Of a DNA stretch of 64,000 nt, positions 1 to 9,236 are shown in pieces (the stretch's first letter is position 1; each line of letters begins with the position of its first letter). The notes below the pieces were generated by a model that was not told the origin of the DNA, did not search any database, and worked only from the letters and a program-made list of their open reading frames with translations. A program made the position numbers and the translations under genes. The stretch is from Vibrio sp. SCSIO 43135. Its GTDB lineage: Bacteria; Pseudomonadota; Gammaproteobacteria; Enterobacterales; Vibrionaceae. Location of the stretch: positions 1,116,001 to 1,180,000 of the forward strand of contig NZ_CP071859.1 in assembly GCF_023716665.1 (NCBI RefSeq), read 5' to 3'.

Positions 1-366
1 TTTGTACAAACGTGTCGTCATAAAATTGAACAGAAGCCTTGGGTATTGAAAGCTGCGCTATTTAGTATCCCACTTCCTTGGATTGCTATTGAAGCAGGCT
101 GGTTTGTCGCGGAATACGGCCGTCAACCATGGGCGGTAGGTGAAATCTTACCAACGCACGTTGCAGCATCAGCTCTGACTATTGGCGAGCTTTGGACATC
201 ACTATTTGCAATTCTTGCACTGTACACAGTGTTCCTAATTGCAGAAGTATACCTAATGCTGAAATTCGCTCGTAAGGGCCCAAGCAGCCTGAAAACTGGC
301 CGCTATCACTTTGAACAAAACGGTACGTCTGTTGAAGACAAAGTTAGCCGTCAAGTAGAAGCGTAA
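1..366 (+). CDS. cydA: Cytochrome bd ubiquinol oxidase subunit I, C-terminal part
   Basis: This is the last 121 codons of CydA; the gene begins left of the window and reads in frame from base 1 to the TAA at 364-366. CydA carries the haems of the bd quinol oxidase, which reduces O2 to water in the inner membrane. The visible part has the very conserved [18 protein letters not shown] stretch and GEILPTHVA loop of CydA, followed by one last membrane helix (about residues 60-85 of the fragment) and a short charged tail. cydB follows after 17 bp with its own GGGAG-like ribosome site, so the two are co-transcribed. Identity is certain; the haem-ligand region and the Q-loop lie outside the window. 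Confidence 0.97.
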   Translation, partial: FVQTCRHKIEQKPWVLKAALFSIPLPWIAIEAGWFVAEYGRQPWAVGEILPTHVAASALTIGELWTSLFAILALYTVFLIAEVYLMLKFARKGPSSLKTGRYHFEQNGTSVEDKVSRQVEA

Positions 367-383
367 GGCAGGGAGAATCTACA

Positions 384-1520
384 ATGTTTGATTACGAAAT
401 TTTACGATTAATTTGGTGGGTACTGATTGGTGTACTACTAGTAGGTTTCGCCGTGACTGATGGCTTCGACATGGGCGTTGCAGCTCTGTCTCCTGTTATC
501 GGTAAGAGCGACACTGAGCGTCGTATTATGCTGAACACCATTGCTCCTCACTGGGATGGCAACCAAGTTTGGTTAATCACTGCGGGTGGTGCACTGTTTG
601 CTGCATGGCCTCTAGTTTACGCAACATCGTTTTCTGGATTCTATTTAGCTATGTACGTAACGCTAGCAGCTCTTTGGCTACGTCCACTTGCTCTAGACTA
701 CCGTTCTAAGATTGAAGATCCAAAATGGCGTAAAGCTTGGGATTACGCGCTTTGCTTTAGCGGCACAGTTCCACCAATTATCTTTGGTGTTGCTTTTGGT
801 AACCTGTTTCAAGGTGTTCCATTTGAGCTAAACAGCCTGCTGATGTCTGAGTACAAAGGTTCGTTCTTTGCTCTATTGAACCCGTTTGCTCTACTGTGTG
901 GCGTACTAAGCTTGATGCTGTTTGTAATGCAAGGTGCTACTTGGCTGCAAATGAAGACTACTGAGTCACTACACGAGCGTGCTCGCGGTGTTGCTCAAAT
1001 CACAGGTCTAATCGCTGCTGCACTATTCGTAGTGGGTGGCTTCTGGATTCAATCGATCGATGGTTACGTGATTACAAGCTCGCTAGACACAATGGCTGAT
1101 TCAAACCCACTAAATAAGGAAGTTGCGGTTCAAGCTGGCGCGTGGATGGCGAACTTTGAAACGTACCCTGCAATGTGGGCTGCGCCTATCCTAGGTGTGG
1201 TAATGCCATTGCTCGCGGTTGTAGCGTCACGCTTAGAACGTGGTGGTTTTGCATTCTTGTTCTCAAGCTTGTCGAACGCTGGTGTTATCCTAACGGCTGG
1301 TTTTGCGATGTTCCCATTCTTGATGCCTTCAAGCCTAATCCCGAACCACAGCTTAACAATGTGGGATTCAACTGCGAGTGAATTAACACTTGGCTTGATG
1401 ACTGCAGTAGCGGCGGTAATGGTACCTGTGATTCTTGCTTACACGACTTGGACTTATTACAAAATGTTTGGTCGTTTGGATAAGAAACACATCGAAGATA
1501 ATGACGTTTCAGCTTACTAA
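384..1520 (+). CDS. cydB: Cytochrome bd ubiquinol oxidase subunit II
   Basis: CydB is the second large membrane subunit of the bd-type quinol oxidase and forms the heterodimer with CydA. The 378-residue length is normal for the family. The N-terminus (IWWVLIGVLLVGFAVTDGFDMG) is the classic CydB first helix, with the TDGFDMG motif near residue 25 and the HWDGNQVWLI motif near residue 56. Several further hydrophobic helices follow to the C-terminus. The gene lies 17 bp behind cydA, and cydX starts 31 bp downstream, so cydA-cydB-cydX-ybgE is one operon. Nothing is unusual in the sequence. Confidence 0.98.
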   Translation: MFDYEILRLIWWVLIGVLLVGFAVTDGFDMGVAALSPVIGKSDTERRIMLNTIAPHWDGNQVWLITAGGALFAAWPLVYATSFSGFYLAMYVTLAALWLRPLALDYRSKIEDPKWRKAWDYALCFSGTVPPIIFGVAFGNLFQGVPFELNSLLMSEYKGSFFALLNPFALLCGVLSLMLFVMQGATWLQMKTTESLHERARGVAQITGLIAAALFVVGGFWIQSIDGYVITSSLDTMADSNPLNKEVAVQAGAWMANFETYPAMWAAPILGVVMPLLAVVASRLERGGFAFLFSSLSNAGVILTAGFAMFPFLMPSSLIPNHSLTMWDSTASELTLGLMTAVAAVMVPVILAYTTWTYYKMFGRLDKKHIEDNDVSAY

Positions 1521-1551
1521 GCTAGAAGTTAAATAACTTAGGAGAAATTTT

Positions 1552-1659
1552 ATGTGGTATTTCGCATGGATTTTGGGTGTACTTCTAGCATGTGCATTCG
1601 GCATCATTAACGCTCTTTGGTTAGAGCATTCAGAAATGATGGATAAAGACAGTGAGTAA
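1552..1659 (+). CDS. cydX: Cytochrome bd oxidase small subunit CydX
   Basis: This is a 35-residue single-span membrane protein that stabilises the haem sites of cytochrome bd. It starts at an ATG 8-9 bp behind a good AGGAGA ribosome site (1540-1545) and reads MWYFAWILGVLLACAFGIIN before a charged end. The MWYFAWILG start is the family signature. It is too short for most ORF calling, but its place directly after cydB and before ybgE is the conserved one. Its stop codon overlaps the GTG start of ybgE by 8 bp, which suggests translational coupling. Confidence 0.96.
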   Translation: MWYFAWILGVLLACAFGIINALWLEHSEMMDKDSE

Positions 1660-1957
1660 TCTCGCTGAGCAGGTAGCTAAGCTACATGCGCCTATGGATA
1701 AGGCTCTGTTTAGAGCCTTATCACTTGTACTAGGGTTTGCTCACGTTGCCATGGTAATGTGGGATCCGGAACTCTACGCTACACATATCGGTGGCTTTAA
1801 TGCAGTGATTGGCCCATTACTGATCTGGTCAGTGTGTTCTAGCATGGTATATGGGATTGGTTTTAAGCCTAGATACTGGCTGTGGCAAGTCCTGTTTAGC
1901 CCCTACTTTTCGCTAACGATTCTGGTCTATCTAACCATTTTAAGGTTACTGGGATAG
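1652..1957 (+). CDS. ybgE: YbgE family inner-membrane protein (cyd operon)
   Basis: YbgE is a small membrane protein encoded with cytochrome bd in many gammaproteobacteria; its exact role is not settled. The 101-residue product shows three hydrophobic segments (about residues 20-40, 46-66 and 78-100) joined by short loops, as expected for the family. It starts at GTG 1652, inside the last codons of cydX (8-bp overlap), so it is translated from the same message. It is the last gene of the cyd operon: a strong intrinsic terminator follows 35 bp after the stop. Confidence 0.9.
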   Translation: MSNLAEQVAKLHAPMDKALFRALSLVLGFAHVAMVMWDPELYATHIGGFNAVIGPLLIWSVCSSMVYGIGFKPRYWLWQVLFSPYFSLTILVYLTILRLLG

Positions 1958-1991
1958 AATTCGTTACAAAATCGCCGAATTTATATTCAAG

Positions 1992-2027
1992 TTAGCGCTG
2001 CCTCTTTGAGACAGCGCTAATTTTTTA
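1992..2027 (+). terminator. Intrinsic terminator of the cyd operon
   Basis: A perfect 9-bp stem (TTAGCGCTG at 1992-2000 with CAGCGCTAA at 2012-2020) is followed by six T residues. It lies between ybgE and the ybgC-tol operon and separates the two transcription units. Confidence 0.9.
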
Positions 2028-2057
2028 TCTATTAGCGCTTAAAACCCTTATTAGCAC

Positions 2058-2088
2058 TTGTACTAATAGTAATGAGTTGCGTTATAGT
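2058..2088 (+). promoter_or_regulatory. Possible sigma-70 promoter of the ybgC-tol-pal operon
   Basis: TTGTAC (2058-2063) and TATAGT (2083-2088) sit 19 bp apart, just after the cyd terminator and just before ybgC. The spacing is longer than ideal, so this is only a candidate. If it is right, transcription starts near 2095, which favours the GTG at 2123 as the ybgC start over the ATG at 2072. Confidence 0.4.
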
Positions 2089-2122
2089 ATCTGCCCGTAA
2101 TCTATTAACTTTCGGTATTGTT

Positions 2123-2542
2123 GTGCAATCGACAGCTACAGTTTTTCATTGGCCAGTGACCGTCTATTACGAAGACACAGACGCTGGTGGTGTGGTTTAT
2201 CATGCCAACTACATAAAGTTCCTAGAGCGTGCTCGAACTGAAATGCTTCGTTCATTAGGAGTGTCTCAGAATGTACTTCTGGAACAAAAGACTGGCTTTG
2301 TGGTCAGACACATCGATATCGATTTTCTTCAAGGTGGATACCTTGATGATCAACTAGACGTGAAAACCTCTGTTGCCCAACTAAAAAAAGCTTCGATTGT
2401 ATTCTGTCAGGAGATCGTAAATCCTGATGGGGCGATATTGTGTAAGGCAATGGTTAAGGTAGCATGTATCGACACAGACAAAATGAGGCCGAAAGCGATG
2501 CCTCAATCTATACTTTTGGAGTTTACCCACAGTGACCGCTGA
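2123..2542 (+). CDS. ybgC: Acyl-CoA thioesterase YbgC (Tol-Pal cluster)
   Basis: YbgC is a hot-dog-fold acyl-CoA thioesterase that acts in the cytoplasm and is encoded at the head of tol-pal operons. The conserved active-site segment [17 protein letters not shown] with the catalytic Asp is near the N-terminus, followed by [10 protein letters not shown], both diagnostic. The open frame runs upstream to an ATG at 2072, but homologues begin only about 8-10 residues before the FxWPV motif. I therefore place the start at GTG 2123 (139 residues), although the ribosome site there is weak. The stop lies inside the first codons of tolQ (11-bp overlap), so the two are translationally coupled. Confidence 0.92.
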   Translation: MQSTATVFHWPVTVYYEDTDAGGVVYHANYIKFLERARTEMLRSLGVSQNVLLEQKTGFVVRHIDIDFLQGGYLDDQLDVKTSVAQLKKASIVFCQEIVNPDGAILCKAMVKVACIDTDKMRPKAMPQSILLEFTHSDR

Positions 2543-3215
2543 TATTTCATTTTTTGACCTATTTTTACAGGCTAGCTTTCTGGTAAAGATGGTGATGTTG
2601 ATCCTTTTGGGTATGTCGATTATCTCTTGGGCGATGATCATTAAGCGCAGCAAAGTGCTGACGCAAGCGACAAAAGATGCAGACTCGTTTGAAGATAAGT
2701 TTTGGTCTGGCAAAGATTTATCGCTGCTTTACCAAGATGTAAAAAAACGCAAAGACGATATTTCTGGCACAGAAGAGATATTTTATTCAGGTTTCACTGA
2801 GTTTGCGCGCCTGCGCAAATCTAACGCAGACTCTCCAGATTTCATTATGGAAGGCACAGGCCGAGCGATGCGTGTTGCAGTAGCACGTGAAGTAGATGAG
2901 CTCGAAACCAACCTACCATTCTTAGCAACTGTTGGTTCAATCAGCCCATATATCGGCCTATTTGGTACGGTATGGGGGATCATGCATGCTTTCATCGCAT
3001 TAGGCGAAGTGAAGCAAGCAACACTGGCAATGGTTGCTCCTGGTATCGCGGAAGCACTGATTGCGACAGCGATGGGCCTATTTGCTGCAATTCCAGCGGT
3101 AATGGCATACAACAAGTTCAGCAGTAAGGTTGGCAAGTTAGAGCATAACTACGCGACATTCTCTGAAGAGTTCCACAGCATCTTGCACCGTCAGGCGATG
3201 GCTGGAAAGGAATAG
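2532..3215 (+). CDS. tolQ: Tol-Pal system inner-membrane protein TolQ
   Basis: TolQ forms, with TolR, the proton-driven motor in the inner membrane that energises TolA to hold the outer membrane during cell division. The 227-residue length is standard. There is one helix near residues 17-37, a long cytoplasmic loop, then two more helices around residues 128-155 and 165-190. The [22 protein letters not shown] segment and the [20 protein letters not shown] segment are the family hallmarks. It starts at GTG 2532 within the end of ybgC and is followed after 3 bp by tolR. Confidence 0.97.
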   Translation: MTADISFFDLFLQASFLVKMVMLILLGMSIISWAMIIKRSKVLTQATKDADSFEDKFWSGKDLSLLYQDVKKRKDDISGTEEIFYSGFTEFARLRKSNADSPDFIMEGTGRAMRVAVAREVDELETNLPFLATVGSISPYIGLFGTVWGIMHAFIALGEVKQATLAMVAPGIAEALIATAMGLFAAIPAVMAYNKFSSKVGKLEHNYATFSEEFHSILHRQAMAGKE

Positions 3216-3218
3216 AGC

Positions 3219-3662
3219 ATGGCGGGTTACCAACCTAAAAAACGTAAAATGACAGCAGAGATTAACGTTGTACCCTATATCGACGTTATGTTGGTTTTAC
3301 TGATTATCTTTATGGTGACGTCTCCTTTTGTTACGCAAGGCGTGGACGTCGAACTGCCAAAAACATCGACAGCGAAACCCGCATCTGAACTGGCCGGGGA
3401 TAGCGACAGCAGCTTTATCATTGTGGAAATCGACAAGGATGGAAACCTAGGATTAAGCGTGAATGATGAAGAAGTACAGCGTGGTATGTCTATCCAAGAC
3501 ATCGTAGTGAGAGTTAAAGCCGAGCTATCTATCAAGCCTGATTCACCAGTGGCTGTTGGCGGTGATGCCTCTACGCCATACGCTGAAGTTGTTTTAGTGC
3601 TGGATGAATTGAGCCGCGCAGGTATTCCAAAAGTTGGATTGCTGACGGATATCAGGGAATAG
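3219..3662 (+). CDS. tolR: Tol-Pal system protein TolR
   Basis: TolR is the second motor component: a short cytoplasmic N-terminus, one membrane helix and a periplasmic domain that binds peptidoglycan. The 147-residue sequence has the ExbD/TolR signature INVVPYIDVMLVLLIIFMVT around residues 15-34, including the helix Asp needed for proton flow. The periplasmic part ends with the usual AGIPKVGLLT motif. It lies 3 bp after tolQ and 11 bp before tolA, inside the operon. Confidence 0.97.
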   Translation: MAGYQPKKRKMTAEINVVPYIDVMLVLLIIFMVTSPFVTQGVDVELPKTSTAKPASELAGDSDSSFIIVEIDKDGNLGLSVNDEEVQRGMSIQDIVVRVKAELSIKPDSPVAVGGDASTPYAEVVLVLDELSRAGIPKVGLLTDIRE

Positions 3663-3673
3663 AACTGTTATTC

Positions 3674-4723
3674 ATGAAAGAGCAGAAATCGAAAAAGAAC
3701 GATATTACTAAGCCGATTGCTATCTCTGCGGGCCTGCATGCTGTTTTGATTGCAGCGCTGCTATTTGGTACGGACTTTACCATGTCTAAACCAGAGCCTG
3801 CGGGCAATATGGTTCAAGCTGTGGTGATTGATCCGCAACTAGTTCGTCAGCAAGCTCAAGAAATTCGTAATCAACGTGAGGCGGCGGCCAAAAAAGAGCA
3901 AGCTCGCCTTGATAAGCTACGCCGTGAGAGCGAGCAGCTAGAGAAAAGCCGCAAAGCAGAAGAAGAACGTATTCGTAAGCTGAAAGAGCAGCAAGCCCGA
4001 GAAGCAAAAGCCGCTCGTGAAGCTGAGCAACAGAGAATTCAGCGTGAGAAAGAGCGTAAAGCCGAAGAAGCACGAGTGAAAAAAGAACGTGAGCAAGCTG
4101 CAAAACTCGAAGCTGAGCGCAAAAAGAAAGAAGCTGCGATTCGCAAAGCTGAGGAAGAACGTTTAGCTAAAGAAGCCGCGATTGCTAAAGCTGAAAAAGA
4201 ACGAATTGCCAAAGAAAAAGCGGCTCAAGAAGCCAAAGAGAAGGCAGAACGCGCAGAGAAAGAGCGCATAGCGAAAGAGAAGGCTGCAAAAGAGGCAGCT
4301 GAAAAGGCTCGTAAAGAGAAAGAGCGTCTAGAGCGCTTAGAGCGTGAGCGTAAAGAGCAGGAAGCCGCTCTGAATGACATCTTCGCTGGGCTTGAATCCG
4401 AAGCTGCGCAAAACAGTTCTGCTCGCGCTCAATATGTATCAAGCGAAACGGATCGCTATGGCGCAATCTATACACAGCTGATTCAGCAAAATCTTCTCAT
4501 AGAGGACAGTTTCAGGGGAAAGTCTTGTCGAGTTAACTTGCGCCTGATACCAACAGGTGCTGGGGCTATCGTGGGTGAGCTAAATATCCTTGATGGTGAC
4601 AATAGGCTTTGTGCAGCAGCGAAACGTGCAGTGGCTCAGGTTGGGACATTTCCGTTACCAAAAGATGAGCCAGACGTTGTTGAGAAACTCAAGAACATTA
4701 ATCTAACGGTAGTACCGGAGTAA
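3674..4723 (+). CDS. tolA: Tol-Pal system protein TolA
   Basis: TolA is the periplasm-spanning protein that links the TolQR motor to TolB and Pal. The 349-residue product has an N-terminal membrane helix (about residues 17-34), a long helical domain (about residues 60-240) very rich in Ala, Lys, Glu and Arg, and a C-terminal globular domain (about residues 255-349) with two Cys residues (in GKSCRVNL and NRLCAAA) that probably form the conserved disulfide. The repetitive [16 protein letters not shown] heptads are typical and can vary in length between strains. The gene lies 11 bp after tolR and 13 bp before tolB. Confidence 0.96.
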   Translation: MKEQKSKKNDITKPIAISAGLHAVLIAALLFGTDFTMSKPEPAGNMVQAVVIDPQLVRQQAQEIRNQREAAAKKEQARLDKLRRESEQLEKSRKAEEERIRKLKEQQAREAKAAREAEQQRIQREKERKAEEARVKKEREQAAKLEAERKKKEAAIRKAEEERLAKEAAIAKAEKERIAKEKAAQEAKEKAERAEKERIAKEKAAKEAAEKARKEKERLERLERERKEQEAALNDIFAGLESEAAQNSSARAQYVSSETDRYGAIYTQLIQQNLLIEDSFRGKSCRVNLRLIPTGAGAIVGELNILDGDNRLCAAAKRAVAQVGTFPLPKDEPDVVEKLKNINLTVVPE

Positions 4724-4736
4724 AAAGGAAAAGCTT

Positions 4737-6086
4737 GTGATTAAGCGATTAATTTTAGGATTCCTACTCATCGCATCGAGTAGTATGCAGCTTGCCAATG
4801 CTGCATTGGAGCTGGTCATTACTGATGGTATTAACTCAGCGCGCCCAATAGCGATCGTCCCTTTTAAGTGGGAAGGTGGAAAACTTCCTCACGACGTTTC
4901 GGCTGTTATCGCTTCAGACTTACAACGAAGTGGTAAATTTAGCCCGGTGGCAACATCAAAGATGCCACAAACCCCTTACTCAGAAGCTGATGTGAACTTC
5001 GATGCTTGGTCGACACTCGGTGTCGACGCAATGCTCACAGGTTCGATTACCAAGGGTGAGGGCGACAACTACGTTATCAATTACCAACTTATCGATGTGG
5101 TAAGAGGCCAATTGACCAGTGGCCAAAGTAAAGCACTGAGTGACGATGGCCAGTTGGTGTTGTCGAAAGATCATGTTCTGTTCAACAAGCGCGCAACTGT
5201 TCCTGGTCCGCGTCTGCGTGAATATGCTCATCGCATTTCTGATCTGGTCTATGAAGAGCTAACAGGTGAGCGCGGCGCCTTTTTAACGCGTATCGCTTAC
5301 GTTGTTGTACAAGATAAAGACGCCTACCCGTATCAACTACGTGTTGCGGATTACGACGGTTACAACGAACGCTTAGTTCTGCGCTCAAAGCAGCCGCTCA
5401 TGTCTCCAGCATGGTCTCCTGATGCTAAAAAATTAGCGTACGTAAGTTTCCAAAATGGCCAAGCTGAAATATTCATCATGGATATTTACACTGGTAAGCG
5501 AGAGAAAGTGACGTCATACCCACGTCACAATGGTGCGCCAAGATTCTCTCCAGATGGCAGTAAACTAGCGTTGGTGTTATCCAAAACGGGTAGCCTACAT
5601 GTCTACACTTTGGACCTGAAAACACGAAAACTAACGCAAATTACACGCGGTAGATCAAATAATACGGAACCATTCTGGCATCCTGAAGGTAATTCGTTAA
5701 TCTTTACCTCGGATCGGGGTGGTAAACCACAGATATATCAAGTAAATTTGGCAGACGGTGCGACCAACCGTCTTACTTGGCAAGGCAGCCAGAATTTAGG
5801 CGGTCAAATAACTCCTGATGGTCGATTCCTCGTAATGGTGAATCGCAGTAATTCAGGCTTTAATTTGGCAAAACAAGATTTGGAAACGGGGGCAGTGCAA
5901 ATTCTGACTAAGACTTTGCTTGACGAGTCTCCAAGTATTGCTCCTAATGGCGGCATGGTCATTTACAGCTCTATCTACAATACAACCAACGTACTTTCGA
6001 TGGTGTCGATAGACGGACGTTTTAAAGCTAGATTACCGGCAACAAACGGGCGTGTTAGAGCGCCTGCGTGGTCACCGTTTTTGTAG
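4737..6086 (+). CDS. tolB: Tol-Pal system periplasmic beta-propeller protein TolB
   Basis: TolB is a periplasmic protein that binds Pal and TolA during outer-membrane constriction. It starts at GTG 4737 behind AAAAGGAAA and has a signal peptide of about 22 residues cut after LANA. The N-terminal alpha/beta domain (about residues 25-165) is followed by the six-bladed WD40-like propeller with repeated [19 protein letters not shown] strands (about residues 200-449). The length of 449 residues is normal. It lies between tolA (13 bp) and pal (31 bp). Confidence 0.97.
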   Translation: MIKRLILGFLLIASSSMQLANAALELVITDGINSARPIAIVPFKWEGGKLPHDVSAVIASDLQRSGKFSPVATSKMPQTPYSEADVNFDAWSTLGVDAMLTGSITKGEGDNYVINYQLIDVVRGQLTSGQSKALSDDGQLVLSKDHVLFNKRATVPGPRLREYAHRISDLVYEELTGERGAFLTRIAYVVVQDKDAYPYQLRVADYDGYNERLVLRSKQPLMSPAWSPDAKKLAYVSFQNGQAEIFIMDIYTGKREKVTSYPRHNGAPRFSPDGSKLALVLSKTGSLHVYTLDLKTRKLTQITRGRSNNTEPFWHPEGNSLIFTSDRGGKPQIYQVNLADGATNRLTWQGSQNLGGQITPDGRFLVMVNRSNSGFNLAKQDLETGAVQILTKTLLDESPSIAPNGGMVIYSSIYNTTNVLSMVSIDGRFKARLPATNGRVRAPAWSPFL

Positions 6087-6117
6087 CAAGTAAGTATCAA
6101 TAAGTAAGGAAAATAAA

Positions 6118-6657
6118 ATGCAACTTAATAAAGTTCTTAAAGGGCTACTAATCGCGCTACCTGTACTAGCAGTGACAGCATGTAGTTCAAGTGATGAAGC
6201 AACAGATGCATCTGGTGCTGAAACTAACCAAACTACAGCTGGTTCAGAAAATGGTGTAGATACTACAGTTGTTTCACCAATCGATGCGAACAGCCAACTT
6301 ACTGAGCAAGAGCTAAAAGAACAAGCTCTTCGCGAAACTCAAACAATTTACTTCGCGTTCGATAATGCAACTATTGCAGGTGACTACGAAGAAATGCTAG
6401 CTGCGCACGCTGCGTACCTAAGCAAAAACGTAGACATGAAAGTAACTATCGAAGGTCACGCTGATGAGCGCGGTACTCCAGAGTACAACATCGCTCTAGG
6501 TGAGCGTCGTGCACAAGCTGTAGCTAAGTACCTACAAGCTCTAGGTGTTCAAGCTGACCAAATCTCTATCGTTAGCTACGGTGAAGAGAAGCCTCTTCTA
6601 CTAGGCCAATCTGAAGAAGTATACGCTAAGAACCGCCGCGCAGTTCTAGTATACTAA
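6118..6657 (+). CDS. pal: Peptidoglycan-associated lipoprotein Pal
   Basis: Pal is the outer-membrane lipoprotein that anchors the membrane to peptidoglycan and partners TolB. The N-terminus carries a lipobox, LAVTAC, with the lipidated Cys near residue 22. It is followed by a low-complexity Thr/Ser/Ala linker to about residue 60 and an OmpA-like domain with the motifs [22 protein letters not shown] and GERRAQAV that bind diaminopimelate. The length is 179 residues. An AAGGAA ribosome site lies 6-7 bp before the ATG. cpoB follows after 15 bp. Confidence 0.97.
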   Translation: MQLNKVLKGLLIALPVLAVTACSSSDEATDASGAETNQTTAGSENGVDTTVVSPIDANSQLTEQELKEQALRETQTIYFAFDNATIAGDYEEMLAAHAAYLSKNVDMKVTIEGHADERGTPEYNIALGERRAQAVAKYLQALGVQADQISIVSYGEEKPLLLGQSEEVYAKNRRAVLVY

Positions 6658-6672
6658 TCGAGGATACGCCTC

Positions 6673-7455
6673 ATGTTCAGTAACTTTAAGCGCGTTGTTA
6701 CGCTTACGTTACTGGCAAGTGCAGCGAACACTGCGTTCGCTGCACCAGCTCCAGTATCAGACCTTAACAGTGAAGCACCCGCGCAGAAATCCCAACCTGT
6801 AAGTTCTTCTTCATCAGAAACTGACATCGAACGTCTGGAGCGCTTGCTTGCCAATCGCAATCAAGTTCAGTTGCAAATGCAACAACAGATCGATGATATG
6901 TCTCTTGAGATCAGCGAACTACGCGGTCAATTAGAAAAAAATAGCTACGACATGCAGCAAATGTTGCAACGTCAACGCGAGCTATTTATCGAACTCGATA
7001 AAATTCGTGGCGAAATGAAAAACGCGGCGAAAGTAGTACCAGTCGACTCCAAAACAGATGAGCCGAAAGGGACGTTCAGTAGCAATATTGATGAGCAAAC
7101 GGCTTATCAGAATGCTGTTGATATGATTCTAAAACAGAAAGACTACTCAGGTGCGATCGTCGCATTAGAGCAGTTTCAAAAAGATTACCCAGACTCAAGC
7201 TTCGCGCCTAATGCTCACTATTGGTTAGGGCAACTTTATTTTGCTAAGAAGCAAGATAAAGAAGCGGTGAAGAGTTTTGCAGCGGTTATTACTTACAAAG
7301 ACTCAAACAAACGAGCGGATTCTCTAGTTAAGCTTGGCGACATCGCAGAGCGAAACAACAATGCTGAAGCTTCTAAGAAATACTACCAGCAAGCGATCGA
7401 AGAGTATCCAGGTAGTGCTTCTGCCAATGTTGCTAAGCAAAGGCTGAGCAAGTAA
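6673..7455 (+). CDS. cpoB: Cell division coordinator CpoB (YbgF)
   Basis: CpoB is a periplasmic TPR protein that links peptidoglycan synthesis by PBP1B with Tol-driven outer-membrane constriction. The 260-residue product has a signal peptide ending NTAFA, a coiled coil with Gln- and Leu-rich heptads (about residues 50-115) that trimerises, and a C-terminal tetratricopeptide domain (about residues 140-260) with the repeats AYQNAVDMILKQKDY and FAPNAHYWLGQLYFAK. It is the last gene of the tol-pal operon and is followed by a strong terminator. Confidence 0.95.
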   Translation: MFSNFKRVVTLTLLASAANTAFAAPAPVSDLNSEAPAQKSQPVSSSSSETDIERLERLLANRNQVQLQMQQQIDDMSLEISELRGQLEKNSYDMQQMLQRQRELFIELDKIRGEMKNAAKVVPVDSKTDEPKGTFSSNIDEQTAYQNAVDMILKQKDYSGAIVALEQFQKDYPDSSFAPNAHYWLGQLYFAKKQDKEAVKSFAAVITYKDSNKRADSLVKLGDIAERNNNAEASKKYYQQAIEEYPGSASANVAKQRLSK

Positions 7456-7472
7456 CTCGGCTATTTCAACTT

Positions 7473-7512
7473 AAAGAGGCGGCTTTACCAAATTGGTAAT
7501 GCCGCCTCTTTT
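7473..7512 (+). terminator. Intrinsic terminator of the tol-pal operon
   Basis: AAAGAGGCGGC (7473-7483) pairs perfectly with GCCGCCTCTTT (7501-7511), 18 bp after the cpoB stop. The loop contains a second small stem (TTACCAATTTGGTAA-like), and the T-rich tail is short. Confidence 0.88.
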
Positions 7513-7598
7513 GCTTCGTTATTAGCTAAATGTCTTTCTGTTATACGCTATAGGTAGCAGCGTGAACTTTCCTTTTCCCAAGCTAACCTGAATCTACT

Positions 7599-7628
7599 TT
7601 GATCTTATTAGCTAAGAGGGGTTACAAT
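7599..7628 (+). promoter_or_regulatory. Probable promoter of nadA
   Basis: TTGATC (7599-7604) and TACAAT (7623-7628) are separated by 18 bp. Transcription would start near 7635, leaving a leader of about 29 bases before the chosen nadA ATG at 7664. I saw no clear operator. Confidence 0.55.
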
Positions 7629-7663
7629 ACTCGGATTACTGGAAGTTGCGTAGAGCAAGAGCA

Positions 7664-8725
7664 ATGAGCCACATACTAGATACAATTGATACAGTTTACC
7701 CTTTCCCACCAAAACCAGTCCCGCTGACAGACGAACAAAAACAAGCGTATATCGCGAAGATTAAGGTTCTGTTGGAAGAAAAAGACGCGGTTTTGATCGC
7801 ACACTACTACACCGATCCTGAAATTCAGGCTCTCGCAGAAGAAACCGGCGGCTTTGTTGGTGATTCACTTGAGATGGCTAAGTTCGGTAACCGCCACTCG
7901 GCGAGCACATTGGTGATTGCGGGCGTTCGCTTTATGGGTGAATCCGCTAAGATTCTAACGCCAGAAAAACGCATTTTGATGCCTACGCTGGAAGCTGAGT
8001 GTTCTCTAGACTTAGGTTGTCCTGCAGACAAGTTCACTGAGTTCTGCGATGCTCACCCCGACCATACTGTCGTTGTTTACGCCAATACATCTGCTGCGGT
8101 AAAAGCGCGCGCAGATTGGGTGGTAACCTCCAGTATCGCACTAGAAATCGTAGAGCACTTAGACGCCGAAGATAAACCAATCATCTGGGGGCCAGACCGT
8201 CACCTAGGTTCTTACATAGCTAACCAAACTGGCGCAGATATGCTTCTTTGGCAAGGTGAGTGTGTGGTTCATGATGAGTTCTCTGCTGACGCATTGCGTA
8301 AGATGAAAGGCTTATACCCAGAAGCAGCAATTTTGGTTCACCCAGAATCACCAGAAAGTGTCGTTGCTTTGGCTGATGCGGTTGGCTCTACGAGCCAGCT
8401 TATTAAAGCAGCGAAAGAGTTACCGCAACAGAAAATGATTGTGGCAACTGACAAAGGTATCTTCTTTAAGATGCAGCAATTGGTGCCAGAGAAAGAGCTC
8501 ATTGAAGCGCCAACAGCCGGAGCGGGTGCAACATGTCGTAGTTGTGCTCACTGCCCTTGGATGGCAATGAATGGCTTGAAAGCGATTGAGCAAGCGCTAC
8601 GTGATGGTGGTGAAGAGCACGAAATTTTCGTCGATGATGAGCTACGTGTTAAATCCCTTATTCCGCTTAACCGCATGCTTGATTTTGCAGAGCAGTTAAA
8701 CTTGCAGGTGAAAGGTAACGCTTAA
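7664..8725 (+). CDS. nadA: Quinolinate synthase NadA
   Basis: NadA condenses iminoaspartate with dihydroxyacetone phosphate to give quinolinate, the pyridine precursor of NAD, using a [4Fe-4S] cluster. Visible family motifs are [32 protein letters not shown] and the C-terminal [13 protein letters not shown], which supplies cluster cysteines. The frame opens at a TTG at 7646, but the ATG at 7664 gives the normal start MSHILDTI ahead of the conserved YPFPPKP, so I use it (353 residues). The gene is monocistronic, with its own promoter and terminator. Confidence 0.96.
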   Translation: MSHILDTIDTVYPFPPKPVPLTDEQKQAYIAKIKVLLEEKDAVLIAHYYTDPEIQALAEETGGFVGDSLEMAKFGNRHSASTLVIAGVRFMGESAKILTPEKRILMPTLEAECSLDLGCPADKFTEFCDAHPDHTVVVYANTSAAVKARADWVVTSSIALEIVEHLDAEDKPIIWGPDRHLGSYIANQTGADMLLWQGECVVHDEFSADALRKMKGLYPEAAILVHPESPESVVALADAVGSTSQLIKAAKELPQQKMIVATDKGIFFKMQQLVPEKELIEAPTAGAGATCRSCAHCPWMAMNGLKAIEQALRDGGEEHEIFVDDELRVKSLIPLNRMLDFAEQLNLQVKGNA

Positions 8726-8750
8726 CACTTCTGATCAAGTTCAAATAACG

Positions 8751-8777
8751 AAAGCCAGTCTTATGACTGGCTTTTTT
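8751..8777 (+). terminator. Intrinsic terminator of nadA
   Basis: AAAGCCAGTC (8751-8760) pairs with GACTGGCTTT (8765-8774) around a TTAT loop and runs into a row of six T residues. Confidence 0.93.
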
Positions 8778-9032
8778 ACGTCTAGTGAGCGCTACTTCTA
8801 AGCTGGACTAATACTCATTAGATTCACCGCTGATATCCCTATCTCTTGTTGTATTTAATCTATGAATTTAATTGGTGATTATTACTAATTAAAACATATA
8901 GTTACATAGCTTATTTATGCTAATTTGGCGATACAATTTATCGCTTAAATATCAATTTGGGATAATGATTCCATCAGTGAATTGATGTCTTTTCCATACG
9001 CATGTTATTGCGCTAAATTCCGTTCGCTCAAT
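8778..9032. other. A+T-rich region upstream of the gbpA riboswitch
   Basis: No gene is seen here. The stretch is A+T rich and must hold the promoter of the riboswitch-gbpA transcript. The best candidate is TTGATG (about 8983-8988) with TTATTG 17 bp on (about 9006-9011), which would start transcription just before the aptamer; this is weak. Confidence 0.4.
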
Positions 9033-9125
9033 CACATTTCGGCAAACCATTCGAAAGGGTGGGACGCAAAGCTTCCGGTCTGTCGGCACTGGGTTACCAA
9101 TGCCTATGATAGCGGGGTTGCCACT
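9033..9125 (+). ncRNA. Cyclic-di-GMP-I (GEMM) riboswitch aptamer
   Basis: The stretch holds the conserved GEMM-I elements in order: GGCAAACC (9041-9048), a GAAA tetraloop in the first hairpin (TTCGAAAGGG), GGGACGCAAAGC just behind it, CTTCCGG as the tetraloop receptor side, a second hairpin, and TAGCGGGGTTGCC at the end. This is the class I aptamer that binds c-di-GMP between its two stems. It lies about 110 bases upstream of gbpA, as in other vibrios, so c-di-GMP should control this chitin-attachment gene. The switching mechanism is not proven; a possible expression platform is described among the findings. Confidence 0.93.
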
Positions 9126-9236
9126 TAGATTTATCGACTCTTATGTTTTTATACATGGAGAAGATGAGCTGTATCTAAGTGATCAGCATGCGCCGAGGTG
9201 GGGCATTAATTTGTCAGCCAATTAAGAGGACATGTG

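Noticed and set aside
2072..2122. N-terminal extension of YbgC from ATG 2072
   Set aside because: Homologues start much closer to the FHWPV motif, and the likely -10 box lies inside the extension.
3786..4475. Long minus-strand frames opposite tolA
   Set aside because: They are shadows of the Ala/Lys/Glu-rich repeats of tolA and read as Leu-rich low-complexity sequence.
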